Source: Prorocentrum cordatum (lineage: Eukaryota; Sar; Dinophyceae; Prorocentrales; Prorocentraceae). Taken from it: a stretch of 64,000 nucleotides of DNA. Shown here piece after piece: positions 1-13,334 of the stretch. Below the pieces are notes generated by a model that did not search any database, was not told where the DNA came from, and saw only the letters and a list, made by a program, of their open reading frames with translations. Numbering within the stretch: position 1 is the first letter of the stretch; each line of letters starts with the position of its first letter. Made by a program: the position numbers and the translations under genes. The stretch is taken from positions 50,001 to 114,000 of the forward strand of contig CAUYUJ010017972.1 of assembly GCA_963575745.1 (NCBI GenBank), written 5' to 3'.

Positions 1-73
1 GGGCCACCTGCTCGCACCGCCGCGCGCGCGTCGAGAGCCACTCCAACGGATCGGTCCCCGAAGCATTTCGAGA

Positions 74-250
74 TACAGTCAAAAACCCTACTAAGGACGC
101 GCGGTAAGGACGCAAGACCCTTGGAAGCCGAAGTTGGGATGTTTGGGGCGGCGGACGACGAAAACATCAAGGACGCAAGAGCAAGGAAGAGCAAGGACGA
201 AAGGGTACCCTGAGCAAAGTCGCGCGTCCTTATTAGGATTTTTGACTGTA
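74..250. mobile_element. MITE-like element with 30-bp terminal inverted repeats (family C)
   Basis: The left end (74-103) and the reverse complement of the right end (221-250) match at 28 of 30 bases. The termini can be read as a TA dinucleotide followed by CAGTCAAAAACCC on each side, the layout of Tc1/mariner- or pogo-type non-autonomous elements (TA target duplication plus a CAGT-type end). The interior has no coding potential. The superfamily assignment is an inference from the end sequence only. Confidence 0.6.
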
Positions 251-540
251 GGGCTCTTCAGACATAAATGAAGGGGCCCTGGGACACACAAATAAATAGA
301 CACAAACAACAGGGTTCCCCACATTTCCCCACATGTTCTGGGGTTTTGTCTTCCCCCCCACTTCCCACTTCCTATTGACTGTGTCTGTGTATTTTCCCCT
401 CCTGAATGAATCAATACCGAGCGTGCTTCACCACAACATGTTCACCGAAAGTCTTGAAGTCATGCGCGCGCACTTGCCAATCACCCTCATCAGCGCCAAC
501 ACACCACCGCAGTTATCGTCATCGCCAATCGTCGCCCTTG
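251..540. other. No gene; contains a dispersed repeat copy
   Basis: Bases about 262-375 (an ACACAAATAAATAGACAC box followed by a GTTTTGTCTTCCCCCC box) resemble 56,765-56,870, which has the same two boxes in the same order. The rest shows no recognisable feature. Confidence 0.4.
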
Positions 541-542
541 CC

Positions 543-1085
<543 letters not shown>

Positions 1086-2040
1086 TGATATCGCGCCCGC
1101 CCCACTCACCAGCCCACACTAAAGTGCCCGCGCGCCAGAGCGGCCTTCGAGACGCGCTGGGAAGTTCCCATCGGCAAGCGCAAAAAAAAAACATGAATGT
1201 GCCGAGCGAGGTGCGGGTGGAAGGGTGGGATGTTTCCACGAACAGAGGAGCTCCCAACCCATTAATGTTACCACAGCCGGTTCACTACATAGCTTAAACC
1301 ACACAGCTTACACACAGCTTACACGTCGTAGTTTACACCACAACATAGACAGCACCACACAGCTTACACGTGATAGCTTATACCACACAGCTTACACCGC
1401 ATCTCCTGCACCACATAGTTTGCACCACATAGCTTGCACCACAAATCTTGCACCACATAGCTTGCACCGCTAGCTTGCGTCCTATAGATTGCGAGACATG
1501 GCTCACACCAAGTAGCTTGCACGTCAAAACCTGCACACCCACAGTTCAAAACTACTGATTTCGGGTCCCCGCTGGCAGACAGCTGTGCGCAAGCTGTTCT
1601 TACGTCTTCTACGACAGATGTACGCAAGGTTGTCACTCGCTCCTTCACTCTTCAGGACTCCCAAATTGGCCCGAGAGGCAACGAAGATCGCCACAAGACA
1701 GCTCCAGAAGCCCCCAAGACGGCCCAAGAGGGCACCAAGACGGCCCAACAAGCTCCCTGGAGGGCACCCCGATGGGGGAAGCGAGGGGGCCTTGGGAGCC
1801 TTTCCTGCCAACTGCTCTCAACACCTCCGACATGTCCTCGAGAGCCCTCCCGAAGCACCCGAGACGCCCCAGCGAAGCCTCCAAGAGGCGGCAGAAAAAC
1901 TGCCTCCGGCACTGGGGAAACAACCCCAAAGGTACTGATACCGCTCCTCTCCCAGCCCTCCTTGGGTGCATTCCGACCAGAATTTCGAGGCGAATCCAAC
2001 GGTGGCGACGAGGGCCTCCCATAGGGGAACAAAAAATTAC
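1086..2040. repeat. Non-coding minisatellite tract
   Basis: Bases 1,205-1,290 belong to a module also present at about 9,200-9,290 and 11,890-11,970 (shared box GGGTGGGATGTTT). Bases 1,290-1,550 are about 15 degenerate copies of a 14-17 bp unit of the type CACCACATAGCTTG. Bases 1,640-1,950 are a degenerate repeat of CCCAAGAGGGC-type units like that at 9,555-10,085. No coding evidence. Confidence 0.6.
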
Positions 2041-2200
2041 ATAAACATAAAAACTCGGAGGTCCGCGCGGATTTCTCGGATTGGCGCTGGACCCCCCTCC
2101 CTGGCGCGCGGAGCGCGCCAGGGGCGGCGCCGGAGGCGCCGCCGGGGGGCCCCAGCGCCGATCCGAGAAATCCGCGCGCACCTCCGAGTTTTATGTTTAT
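2041..2200. mobile_element. GC-rich foldback element, family B copy 1
   Basis: The ends form an inverted repeat: ATAAACATAAAAACTCGGAG on the left and its near complement on the right. The inner arms (GCGCGGATTTCTCGGAT and complement) and the core (CTCCCTGGCGCGCGGAGC followed by GGCGGCGCCGGAGGC) are themselves self-complementary. The whole 160 bp could fold into one long hairpin. Copies of the same design are at 3,286-3,405, 4,258-4,420 and, more diverged, 22,205-22,335. Confidence 0.7.
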
Positions 2201-2356
2201 GCCACTTTGGGTTCCCCGATCCCAGGAGCCCCCCCCCCCCAAAGAAGAAGGGAAACGAGGGAATGGTGACGGCAGGCGTACCTCTTCCATTTTCTGAGGC
2301 ACGGGGAGGGGAAGGCCAGAGGGTCACGACGCCAATCGGGAGGACTCCCACTAGAT

Positions 2357-2483
2357 TTAACTCGGGCCTGTCCCCCTACAGGGGGATTTTCGACGAAGAA
2401 TAAAAAATCCCCCAAAAGTAATCAAAAAAATAGTCTTTATTTTTCGTCGAAAATCCCCCTGTAGGGGGACACGCCCGACATAA
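2357..2483. mobile_element. MITE family A copy 1 with 8-bp target-site duplication
   Basis: The left end TTAACTCGGGCCTGTCCCCC pairs with the right end (reverse complement begins TTATGTCGGGCGTGTCCCCC). The arms extend inward through a CTACAGGGGGATTTTCGACGA stem, leaving an A/T-rich centre. The octamer CACTAGAT lies directly outside both ends (2,349-2,356 and 2,484-2,491), as expected for an 8-bp target-site duplication of a hAT-like cut-and-paste element. The superfamily is inferred. Confidence 0.7.
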
Positions 2484-2491
2484 CACTAGAT

Positions 2492-3285
2492 CCCCGCACC
2501 CGTCCTGGTCGGGCACCTCCTGGGCCCAGGGTCGGCCCGGCCAGGACTGGTCACTGCACCGACCCTGCAGTCGTGCTGCAGCGGATTTTTGCGTGAATTT
2601 CGGCAGAAGCAAAACCCCGAAACAGCGAGTGAAAAACGAAGTGAATTTCGCGTGGATGTTTTTTCCTGGCCAAACAAAATCCACACGAAATTCACCTCGA
2701 AATCCGGAGCGAAACTCTCCAGGACAGGCCGGGCCCATCCTATCGTTACCGAACGAAAACCGCCCTGCGATGTTGGCGCCAAAAGGACTGGTGTGTGCAG
2801 GTGTACACCGAAAGCCTCGATGGCGCTTTGCCATGACAGGGAAATGGGTCCTGGGACCCCAGGGCCTTCCTCTTCTGTGACCAACGAACCACACACATAC
2901 ACACACATACCCATTTGAGGTTCGGAGGGAAGAGGACTGGCTATGGGTATGGGCGCGGGGGTTGTCGGACCCTGGGAGAGGCTCCCGTTCGAGCGCGGAC
3001 CCCCATCGGACAAAACGCACCCATAGCCCCCTCCTTCCCCCCTATGGGTATGGGTGCGTGTTGTTCGCTCGTCACTGCTGGGGCCACTCATTCATCCTTG
3101 ATCGCTAATTGAAGGCCCTGGGACGTGAGGAGGGCCCCACGAGCCAACACCGCACACAAAAAACAAAGAAGTGAGGGCCTGGTTCCTCATGACCCACTCG
3201 CCGCATAGCGAAGTATGATGATGACCCCATAACGTTGACGGCAACGGGCATCCAACGACGGCGAAGATAGAGAAAGAGAATCCAC
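2492..3285. other. No gene; short stem-loops
   Basis: A stem at 2,640-2,700 pairs GTGAATTTCGCGTGGAT with a near complement about 30 bases downstream. A second imperfect inverted pair with CTATGGGTATGGGCGC lies at 2,940-3,030. No reading frame here resembles a known protein. Confidence 0.4.
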
Positions 3286-3405
3286 ATAAACATGAACTGC
3301 CAGCGCTCCGCTCGGGATTCTGGGATCGGCGCTGGAGGGCGCCGCCAGGGAGGTGCTAGCGCCGATCCAAGAGATCCGCGCGGAGCGCCGAACGTTTCTG
3401 TTTAC
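3286..3405. mobile_element. GC-rich foldback element, family B copy 2
   Basis: A shorter (about 120 bp) copy of the element at 2,041: ATAAACATG on the left, CTGTTTAC on the right, arms with GCGCTCCGCTCGGATT-type sequence and an inner GGATCGGCGCTGG / complement pair around GGCGCCGCC. Confidence 0.6.
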
Positions 3406-3926
3406 ACAGTTTTTGATTTTCGGCAAGAACGACAGATCTTCTTTGTTTTATGTTACTCAGTTTTTCTCCAATCAGTGATTGCACTGAAGGGGTCCTAGCG
3501 GAAATTGACAAACTTGGCGAAAGTTTCCCACCGATTTTGGTGGCTGGCTGGGTTCCTGGGTTCCTGGTTCTGGGTTCCCGGGTTCCTGGTCATTTGTTCC
3601 GGTCCGATTTCGGTGGGTTCCGGGTGCCCAGGTTCCCCGGTTCCTGGTCGATCTCCTTATAGATCTCTTCATCGATCCCATTTGAAACCATCCACAGATT
3701 GGTTTTCTTCTCTGGTGTAAATTAGTTCGTGCTTCGACAAGAGCGGCAGGTGATGCAATTGCGACAGCGGGCGGGGAGGGAACGGAGGGCGCCGACGGAC
3801 GGCTGTCGCTCGGAAGCTCACGGCAGAGGCTGTGCCCCACGGGCCGAAGCTGGAGCGCATCCTTCGTGATGACGGAGGATCGGTACGATCGAAGTGGGCA
3901 CAAACGGAAATAGTGGATGGGTGCGA
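3406..3926. repeat. GGTTCCTGG minisatellite and unassigned sequence
   Basis: Bases 3,535-3,655 are a degenerate repeat of GGTTCCTGG / GGTTCCGGG units. The remainder shows no supported gene. Confidence 0.55.
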
Positions 3927-4096
3927 TTAGGTCGGGCATGTCCCCCTACAGGCGGATGTTGGACGAAAACTGGAAAAAACAGACCTAAAACAATGTGCAG
4001 AAATAGTCCAACAACTGGTCGCAAAATCGTTCCCAGACTGATTTTTGCCTATTTTTGAGCATTCCTCCTGTAGAAAGAGAGACAGGCCCGACTCAA
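3927..4096. mobile_element. MITE family A copy 2
   Basis: The left end TTAGGTCGGGCATGTCCCCC and the right end (reverse complement TTGAGTCGGGCCTGTC) match family A. Flanking octamers GGGTGCGA and GGGCACGA agree at 6 of 8 bases with transition differences, compatible with an aged 8-bp duplication. Confidence 0.65.
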
Positions 4097-4257
4097 GGGC
4101 ACGAAGCAAGACAGCACGTCCTCTTAAATTTGAGCAGGACTCGCTGTCGGCGTCGCCACTTGGGACAGAGGTCGCCTGCCCAGCAGCGGCCGCTGGCGGT
4201 GTTGGACAGCATGTGTTGTTGGGCATCGCACCCATGTTTTAGGAGGAGGAAAAACGA

Positions 4258-4420
4258 CATAGACATAAACGTTTGGCGCTCCGCGCGGATTTCTTGAAGC
4301 CGCGCCGGCCCCCTCCCTGGCGCGCGGAGCGCGCCAAGGGCGGCGCTGGAGGCGCCGCCAGGGGGGCCCAGCGCGGATCCAAGAGATCCGCGCGGAGAGC
4401 ATGGCGTTTGTTCTTCTATG
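4258..4420. mobile_element. GC-rich foldback element, family B copy 3
   Basis: Ends CATAGACATAAACG and CGTTTGTTCTTCTATG are roughly complementary. Inner arms carry GGCGCTCCGCGCGGATTTC and its complement, and the core again has the CTCCCTGGCGCGCGGAGC and GGCGGCGCTGGAGGCGCC boxes. Confidence 0.65.
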
Positions 4421-4639
4421 AGACTTGTGTTGTTCCCATCTCGGGCGTGCAAGGAGGAGGGCCAGCTGAGACAACAGCGGCTCCCCCGCCTGGCCCAGAT
4501 CCGCCCGAAATCGGTTCCCTGCCCCTTCCGGGGGAGATCTGTCCTGACAAGTCTTCGAGACGGATCCAGCCGCGGCGACGAGACGTTGCCAGGAGGCTCA
4601 AGAGGAACGACAAACGACAGGGGACACCGCCTCTCGACT

Positions 4640-4727
4640 GGCCCTCATCCTCCTCCTCCTCCGCCTCCTCCTACTTCCCCTCCTCCTCCTCCTCTTCCTC
4701 CTCCTCCTCCTCCTCCTCCTCCTCCTC

Positions 4728-4759
<32 letters not shown>

Positions 4760-4875
4760 TCCCCGACCCCCTCCTCCTCCTCCTCCTCCTCCTCCAACTC
4801 GTCCTCATCCTCCTCCTATCATCATCAGCATCATCATCATCAGCATCATCCTCATTCTCATCCTCTTCCTCTTCT
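4640..4875. repeat. (CTC)n polypyrimidine microsatellite
   Basis: CTC/TCC triplets with a short run of C and a CATCATCAG patch. Long open frames over it are repeat artefacts. Confidence 0.9.
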
Positions 4876-5346
4876 TCGTCCTCGTCCACCGCCTCCGCCG
4901 CCGCCGCCTCCTCGTCCTCTGCCAACCTCGAACCTCGAGCCCACCCCTCCCCTGGCCACAACCCTAACATTTGCCCCTGAAGAGGGCCCCGCCCTGGGAA
5001 CACGACTTTTGTACACCACCCCCATTAACAAGCAGGTCACGCACAAGACCATGGAGAGGTGGTTATGCACAAAATTGGCATCCCCTGGGGGCACGATTTC
5101 TGTACGCCACCCCGAAGAACAAGCTGATATGGCACAAGGTACGTTCGCGGAAGCGGTGGCCGTGAATCCTCCCCCGACGCCCCACCCTGCGCGTGGAAGA
5201 AATGGAAGAGCTCACTCCCCGAAGAGCGGGTTCTTCGTCGCGCCGGGTGCCTCGCCGCGGCCGATCGCTCCGACCGCTGCGGCCGCCGCCGCCGTCGACC
5301 GTCGACAGTCGTCCGACGACCGAGGATCGAGGACCCAGGTTCGTAG
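4876..5346. other. No gene recognised
   Basis: GC-rich unique-looking sequence. A short internal near-repeat GGGAACACGACTTTTGTACACC / GGGCACGATTTCTGTACGCC pattern occurs at about 4,995 and 5,090. Nothing else is supported. Confidence 0.3.
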
Positions 5347-5574
5347 AGGCCTCCTAGATGGGGTCCGAGTAGATGGGGTCGGAGGATCGCGCCGCATCGC
5401 CGATACATCGGCGATACATCGCAAAAGCATCGGCGATGCATCGGCGACATCGGCGATGCATCGGCGACGCCAGCGTGGAGAAAATCGGGCTCCGAATCGA
5501 GCCGCATCGCCGATGCATCGGCGATGCGGCGCGATCCTCCGACCCCATCTACTCGGACCCCGTCTAGGAGGCCT
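5347..5574. repeat. 65-bp near-perfect inverted repeat around GATGCATCGGC palindromes
   Basis: Arms 5,347-5,411 and 5,510-5,574 are reverse complements with about 2 mismatches in 65 bases. The 98-bp spacer is built from palindromic CGATGCATCGGCGA units. Long foldback potential; no terminal target duplication identified. Confidence 0.8.
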
Positions 5575-6687
5575 AAAGTTCGAGTTTCCAGGATCGAGGT
5601 TGAGGGGCAACGAGAGAGGGGGCTGGCATAGCGGGGGGGGGGGGGGCAACATCGACATGGAATCGGCGTTATAACGCCGATAGATCGGCGAGAGGCCCCC
5701 GGTAGTGAATCTGAACGTTCCTGAGCAGGTTGGGGCTATCGGGCCCCTGTCGGCGATGAATGGCCGATTGGGGGCCGATGCACCCCCCCCGTTCCTACCC
5801 CCCTATCGCTGCCCCTGAGAGGTCCGGGGTTCGAGATAGGATCGAAGTTCGCGGACATCCGCTCACGAGCGGCGCACACATCCGTATCCACGGCCTCGCG
5901 GAGCCTGGACTCTGGGCCGCGATCCCGTGGACTACGCGGTCGCACGGAGACGCTCCGCGCGGGGCAGCCGCGAGAAAGCGCCCCGCCCGCGAGGCCACGG
6001 GTGTGGACGTGCCTCCCGCCCACGACTTTTCGGCCCGTGGCCTCGCGGACTCCCGAGGCCTTCGCGGGAGCCCCGAGCACTGGTCGCCGACGCCGCCGCC
6101 GTCACCGCCGCCACCGTCCTGGGAGTCCTCGGGGGCGCCGCCGGCGCGGCGCGGTCTGGAGAACGGGCCGGGGCGTCAGCAGACAGCTCCTGGGATGTCT
6201 TCGCGGGACGGATCGGGAGCTAGGAGGCCTGATGAGGGAGCCATCAAGGCAGATTGAGCCAGACTCAGCCAAGGTTCAAGCGAAACCAAGTGGGGCCAAC
6301 CCTGATTTGGCCAGGCATGCCAGCGCCGATGCCGAATCTGACGTGCCAAGAGGTGCATGAGAAAGGTTACCGCGTGATCGTGTCGTGTCGACCCCAGCGT
6401 TGCCTCCTGACACCGCGGGGATCATTCCACCTTGAACGATCGTTCGTTTTCGAGACGTCAGATCGTTCAATCTCGACCGACTCTGGGTCGCCAGCGGCGG
6501 TTCAACCTTGAACGCCAGCGGCGAGATCGCCGCCCGTCGACACGACGCGAACCTGCCGTAGGCCCCAGCAGGACGAGGCGAAGCGAGGAGGGCGCGTGAT
6601 GTCGCTCTGGCGGGACCGGCCCTACGAGGGCAGCGCAAGGGGCGCCAGGACCTCAAGAGATATGCCGTGGGCAGGAGGCGCGAGTGT
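5575..6687. other. No gene recognised
   Basis: GC-rich sequence. Bases 5,745-5,820 (GCGATGAATGGCCGATTGGG box) resemble 17,695-17,770 (GCGATGAATGGGCGATTGGG box), so at least that part is a dispersed repeat. The open frames have unbiased codon use and match nothing I recognise. Confidence 0.35.
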
Positions 6688-6907
6688 GGGACGCACAAGA
6701 ACATGCTAGTATTGAATGTTCTCCTCGGAGGCGTGCGTCCGACCCGAACATATAGTCAAACCATCTTGTAGTATATCGTTTCCCTAGCGGTATAGCCAAA
6801 AAGCGCCCGTCACGGAGCTTATATCATAAAGTTTCTCGGCGCGCGCGTCGCCCCTTGGGGGGCGACGCACACACACACGGTATCAACATGCCAGTGTGAC
6901 GCCGACG
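6688..6907. repeat. 220-bp dispersed repeat, copy 1
   Basis: Diverged but colinear with 34,136-34,347. Shared boxes in order: GGAGGCGTGCGYCCGA, CCGAACATATA, CTTGTA, GAGCGGT-type, CGGAGCTT, CGGCGCGCGCGTC. No coding frame is conserved between the copies. Confidence 0.55.
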
Positions 6908-7854
6908 AGTGCAATTTCTCCACCCGTGAAGGTAGGAGCCGGGGTCGGAGGGACGAACCGAAGGCGTGCGCAAGATGGGCGCAGGAGCCGTGGAGAGGCC
7001 CAGGGGCAAGCGCTGACCTGATGTCTTGGCAGGCGCGCCCGGGCGGCGCGCGCAGGGGGGGGGGGGGGGGGCCGCCATCGTCGCCGCGCCGGCGCCGTGC
7101 CTCGCCCTCGCCTCCACGGACGCTGCGGCGGCTCCCTCGGTGGCGCACCGAGGTCGCAGTGGCGAAACCGGGCGAGGACTGCGGGCGATACGTCTGCGCA
7201 CATCCAATGCGCCTTGGACGTTCTTGGAAGGGGCGCCGCAAGGCCGAGGCACACTGGACATATACATATCGAGCTTCCAGGGGCCAGATGTTCATCCATA
7301 TCCAGTGCGCCTCGGGCTTCTGGGGAAGGGAGCCCGAAACTCAAAGCTGCGGTGGATCTGGACAGAAGTAGCGCCCGCGAAGACGAAGGCTGGAAGAGGA
7401 CAAATTCGAATAAGTCGGGAATCTCTGAGAGCTGAGTTGGCTGGCCTGGAGGATGCGCTGGGCGCTACCCGAAAAGATTTGCGTTACAAGACGCTCTGGG
7501 ACGATGACCATCACCCTAGGCCTATGTTGCATCCTCGGGACACCTAGCCTGTCCCATCGCGCCACTGTCCGCGTCGAATCCGCGTCGAATTCATATTCCC
7601 CAAACATTGCCTGTACCTAGGGGGTCTCACTTCTTTTCTGAGGACCTGGGCCTGCGCGGAGATCTGGCGGCTGTGGCCGCCGTCGCCGCCCCGTCGCCGC
7701 CTCGTCGCCGCCCGTCGTCTGGGACTGCGCGGCGGACTGGCGGCTGCGGCTGCCGTCGCCGCCCCGTCGCCGCCTCGTCGCTGCTCGTCATCTGGGCCTG
7801 CGCGTCGGTCTGGCAGCTATGTGGTCGCCGTCGACGCCCCGTCGCCGCCGTCTA
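6908..7854. other. No gene; GTCGCC minisatellite at 3' end
   Basis: Bases 7,660-7,855 are degenerate GCCGTCGCCGCC repeats. Bases 7,555-7,595 carry CGCGTCGAATCC repeats also seen at 12,090-12,145 and 61,310-61,375. The rest is unassigned. Confidence 0.4.
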
Positions 7855-9300
7855 GATTCTCTTTCTAAAAACAGAATAAGATCTACCCCCCCCCGGCGTT
7901 ATCACTCCCCCTTCCGGGTATGTAAATCAGATATGATTATGACCACATGTTCATCCCAAATATGAATTTACACTATCCCAGGGGGGCCGGGTTCCCCCCC
8001 CTGAGGTTCCCTTGTAAAAAACACTATGCGGTGACATGTTTTTGTTCTAACATAACACTTTTTCGCGAATCCCTTGCACGCGCACGCGCGCGTCGTCGCG
8101 CGCGCATGCCGAAATCCTTCAAAAACCTTCGGTGCCAGGAGGATTTCGCAATCGAGTTTCCAAAAAACATACAAAAACACAGGGTTTCGCAGCACTGATT
8201 TGCTAAAAAAGCTTCTGCGCGAGTTCTTGCGAAATCTTTAATGTTTCCAGATTTTCACAACATGTTATTAAACGGGCTTCGCGCGCGCGCATGTCAAAAT
8301 CTGTCGAACGCCCTTGCGCGTGTGCCGTCGCGAGAGTCCTATGCAAAAAATGAGACGAAGTGCAAACGCGCGCGTCGTCGCGCGAGTATGCCGAAAACCT
8401 TCAAAACCCATCGGTTTCGGAAGGATTTCAAAATCGTGTCCACAAAAACCTACCAAAACACAAGGTTCCGCAACACGGATTTTCAACAAAAGCGTGCGCG
8501 CGCGCTCTTGCGTCGTCGTCGTCGTCGTCGCCTACGTCGTCTTCTGTCTTCCTCGTGTTCGTCGTCGTCGTCCTCTTTGGCGTCGTGGTAGTTTCCGTCG
8601 TCGTTGTTGCCGTGGTCGTCCAACCTCCTCCTCCCTCGTCGTCGTCGTCGTCCGTCGTCGGCGTCTCGTCGTCGTCCCTCCTATTTCGTCGCCGTCGTCG
8701 TCGTCGCCGTTGTCGTCGTCGTCTTCCCTCCTCCCTCGTCGTTGTCGTCGTCGGCGCCGCCGTCCTTCCTCCTTCTTCGTCGTTCGCGTAGTCGCCGACC
8801 TCCCTCCTCTCTCGTCGTTGTCGTCGTTGTCGTTGTCGCCGTCGTCGTCCTTCCTCCTCCCTCGTCACTCGTCGTCGTCTTCGTTGGCGACGTCGTCGTC
8901 GTCTTCGTCGTCGTCGGCGTCGGCGTCGTTGTCGTCGTCGGAGACGTCGTCGGTGTCGTCGTCGGTGTCGTCGTAGTCGCCGTCGTCGTCATCGTCGTCG
9001 GCGTCGTTGACGTCGTCATCGTCGTCGTTGGTGTCGTCGGTGTCGTCGTCGAAGTCGTTGGAGACGTCGTCGGTGTCGTCGTAGTCGGTGTCGGCGGCGC
9101 CGTCGTCGTCGTTGTCGCTGTCGTCGTCGGCGTCGGTGTCGTGGCCAAGTGTCATGTGGTACGTACCCTCACGGTCTTGTCTTAAGAGGTCTTGCGACCA
9201 AGTTGCGGGTGTGATGGTGGGATGTTTGCACGAGCAGTGGAGAGGACAGCTTCAAGACGGTCAAAGTGAATTGCACTGCATAGATCGCGCCACATAAATT
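7855..9300. repeat. Segmental duplication D1, copy 1
   Basis: Colinear with 10,250-12,010. Order of shared parts: a CTTTCTAAAA/CCCCCC leader; GCGGTGACATG and GAATCCCTTGCA boxes; two internal copies of a unit with a GCGCGCGTCGTCGCG box followed by ATGCCGAAATCCTTCAAAA; a 650-bp (GTC)n array (about 8,503-9,150); then CTTGCGACCAAGTTGCGGGT and a 15-bp minisatellite. No gene is supported in it. Confidence 0.75.
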
Positions 9301-10249
9301 GCACCACTGCATAACAGATGTTGCCCAAGATAGATTGCACCGCTGAGATTGCGCACCACGTAGATTGCACAACAACCACAAAGACTGCACCGCACAGATT
9401 GCACCATACAGACAGATCCACATGGATTGCACCACATATCCGCCACCGTGCCCTCGAGGCACGAGTTGGAGTGTCCTGGGGTCCTTTGCTGGATCCCCTG
9501 GAGCCCCAGCCCTCGATCCTGAGGATCCTGTAGACGGGGCCCAGACCCAAGATGGCCGAATCTTCCCCCGGGTTTGCCGCGTGGCACCCGGGGCCCGTCT
9601 CGTGGCCCCTCGGGTCACGGGCGTCTCCTCGCGCGACCTCGTCGGCCCCACGAGGGCCCAACAGCGGACAACAGGGCCCCTGGAGGTCCCCAACACAGTT
9701 TCAGGGTGGCCCCGACTCGCCGAAAGATCGCTCCAAGACGCCCAAGATGGCCCCCAGACAACCCCTCATGCCCCCAAGACGCCCGAAAACCTCCAGGAGG
9801 CCTCCCGAAACGACCCCAACGCAAGAAACATTGATTGTCGCCGTTTTCCTAAAAAATGCTGGCGCCGAGGATCGCCGGAAAGCAGTCCAATTGGCCGCCA
9901 AGAGGGCCCCACAACGGCCAAGGAGGCACCAAACATTGCCCAAGAGGCCCCCAAAATGGCTCCGAGAGGGTGGCCCGACGGGGCACCCGAACGAGCAGTT
10001 CGAGCCTTCGGCCCCGGGCGGCCAACAAGAGGCCCCTAGACGCCCCTCAAAGAGGCCCCCAGCACACGTAGAGGCCCCCTAGAAGTCCCCACGAGGTCCC
10101 CAAGCGGCTCGCAAGAGGCCCAAAAAATGTTCCAACGAAGCCCCCGAGGGCGCTCAGAAGAAACCCCGGAAAACATCCGGAGGATTTTGACCACAACCTA
10201 GGCACGGTGGCAGGATAAGCCGACAGCAATTAAATATTGTCCAGAATAA
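9301..10249. repeat. Minisatellites of GATTGCACCAC and CCAAGANGGCCCC types
   Basis: Bases 9,270-9,440 continue the GATTGCACCAC-type repeat. Bases 9,555-10,085 are degenerate 12-15 bp units of the CCCAAGAGGGCCCC type, which keep frames open without real coding signal. Nothing is recognised in 10,090-10,249. Confidence 0.55.
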
Positions 10250-12010
<1,761 letters not shown>

Positions 12011-12410
12011 CACAAAATATATTGCTAGAAACACACTGTTTGGGGCCCGCGGAGGCGAACATCGAGCTTGTCGAATATATGTCGGCTTCGCGTCGACTCC
12101 GCGCCGGATGCACGCCGAATCCACGTCGAACCCGCGCCGAGCACGAACAAGAAAACCGCCTTTTGCATGAGAAACGTGTGGGGAAACGATGTGTGAGAGC
12201 GGATCAGGGGGGAAGCATCGAACTGGAATTGGCGAGACATCGCCAATAGGTTTGTTAAAATGGCGCGGCGCTGATATCGATCAGGTTTGCTTTTTTACTC
12301 TGTGTGGCTGTGGAAACCGTTAACACTCCTTTCGGCGACGCGGTCGGAGCCCGACTGACATCGCCGACTCTTCGGTCTCCTCCTCTCTTCCAGTCATGGG
12401 AAAAGCAGCC
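12011..12410. other. No gene; short GCGYCGAAYCC repeat
   Basis: Bases 12,085-12,145 hold about five degenerate 12-bp units of GCGCCGAACCC type. No long terminal repeat could be identified for the adjacent Copia remnant. Confidence 0.35.
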
Positions 12411-13334
12411 TTAAGCTGTCCCGAGGTCGGCAAGCTTCTCCGCGGCGCGGTTTTTCCACGGCAGCCCGCAGCAGGCATAACCACGGTCCTTCCCGCAGCT
12501 TCGCAGATTCAGCCACGCGGCCCCAGGTGCCCCGCTGCCCCACCAGCGCGCCAAGTGGTGGATCCGAACAACTGGGAGGGACGGCCCGCCACGCAAGCCT
12601 AGACTTCGGCCGAACTTAGCCATCTTCTCGACGGACACCTCTTTCGTCGGAAGGTCCGCCAGATTCCCGTGAGCGGATGCTCTGTGGACGAGGAGCCGCC
12701 CATCCCTCACCCACTCCTGGATGGCCAACATGTTCAATTCCACGCGCTTCATTTCCCCAGGGCCTGGTTTCTGGCACACCGCGAGTGCGTTCTGGGAGTC
12801 CGTCGCACCTCCTATCGTACAGCTCCTGAGCGGCGGCGAACATCTCGATCGCCCTGAAGCCGATGAAGCAGAGCTCGGTTTCCGCCGACGGGAGCGACGG
12901 CGTCTGATGTGTCCTCGCGTAGGTCAACACCGAGAAGCCGTGCATCTGTGTAGCAACGCCGCTGACACTGTGCCATCCTCGTCGCCTGCCCAATCGCTGT
13001 CGGTGATATCCAGGGTCTCCGCATTCTGGTCCGGCACCAACTCCAGGCAGACGTGGTTCGCGCCAACGAGGCACCGCACGAGCTGCTTCGACTTGATGGA
13101 CACACCCAAAGTCAGATCCTTCACGTGCTTCGAGAGCTCGCCCACTGCATGTTGAATGTCTGCGCGGCGATGGTTCACGCACGTAGCCTTGTCGACGCAT
13201 GACTCGTGCACTTTGGTTCTCGCGCAGTCATGCTCGTCTTTTTCGTCGCTCTGCCCGCTGGCACTTACCGCCTCTTGCGCGGCGCTGCATTTCGCGCGCC
13301 CCAACCCCAACACTTCGGCCACGTCGGCGATCAA
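12411..13334 (-). pseudogene. Copia RNase H, frameshifted
   Basis: RNase H degrades the RNA strand of the RNA:DNA hybrid during reverse transcription. The part at 13,334-12,924 has a helical stretch (ADIQHAVGELSKHV) followed by the catalytic-type block DITDSDWAGD. A second frame (about 12,930-12,830) supplies the family's MHGFSVLTYARTHQTPSLPS and ETELCFIGF block. A third frame (12,779-12,411) supplies MKRVELNMLAIQEWVRDG and ASAHGNLADLPTKEVSVEKM, the usual C-terminal Copia segment. Three frames for one domain mean at least two frameshifts. This is the 3' end of the pol region; sequence beyond 12,411 is not recognised as LTR. Confidence 0.75.
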
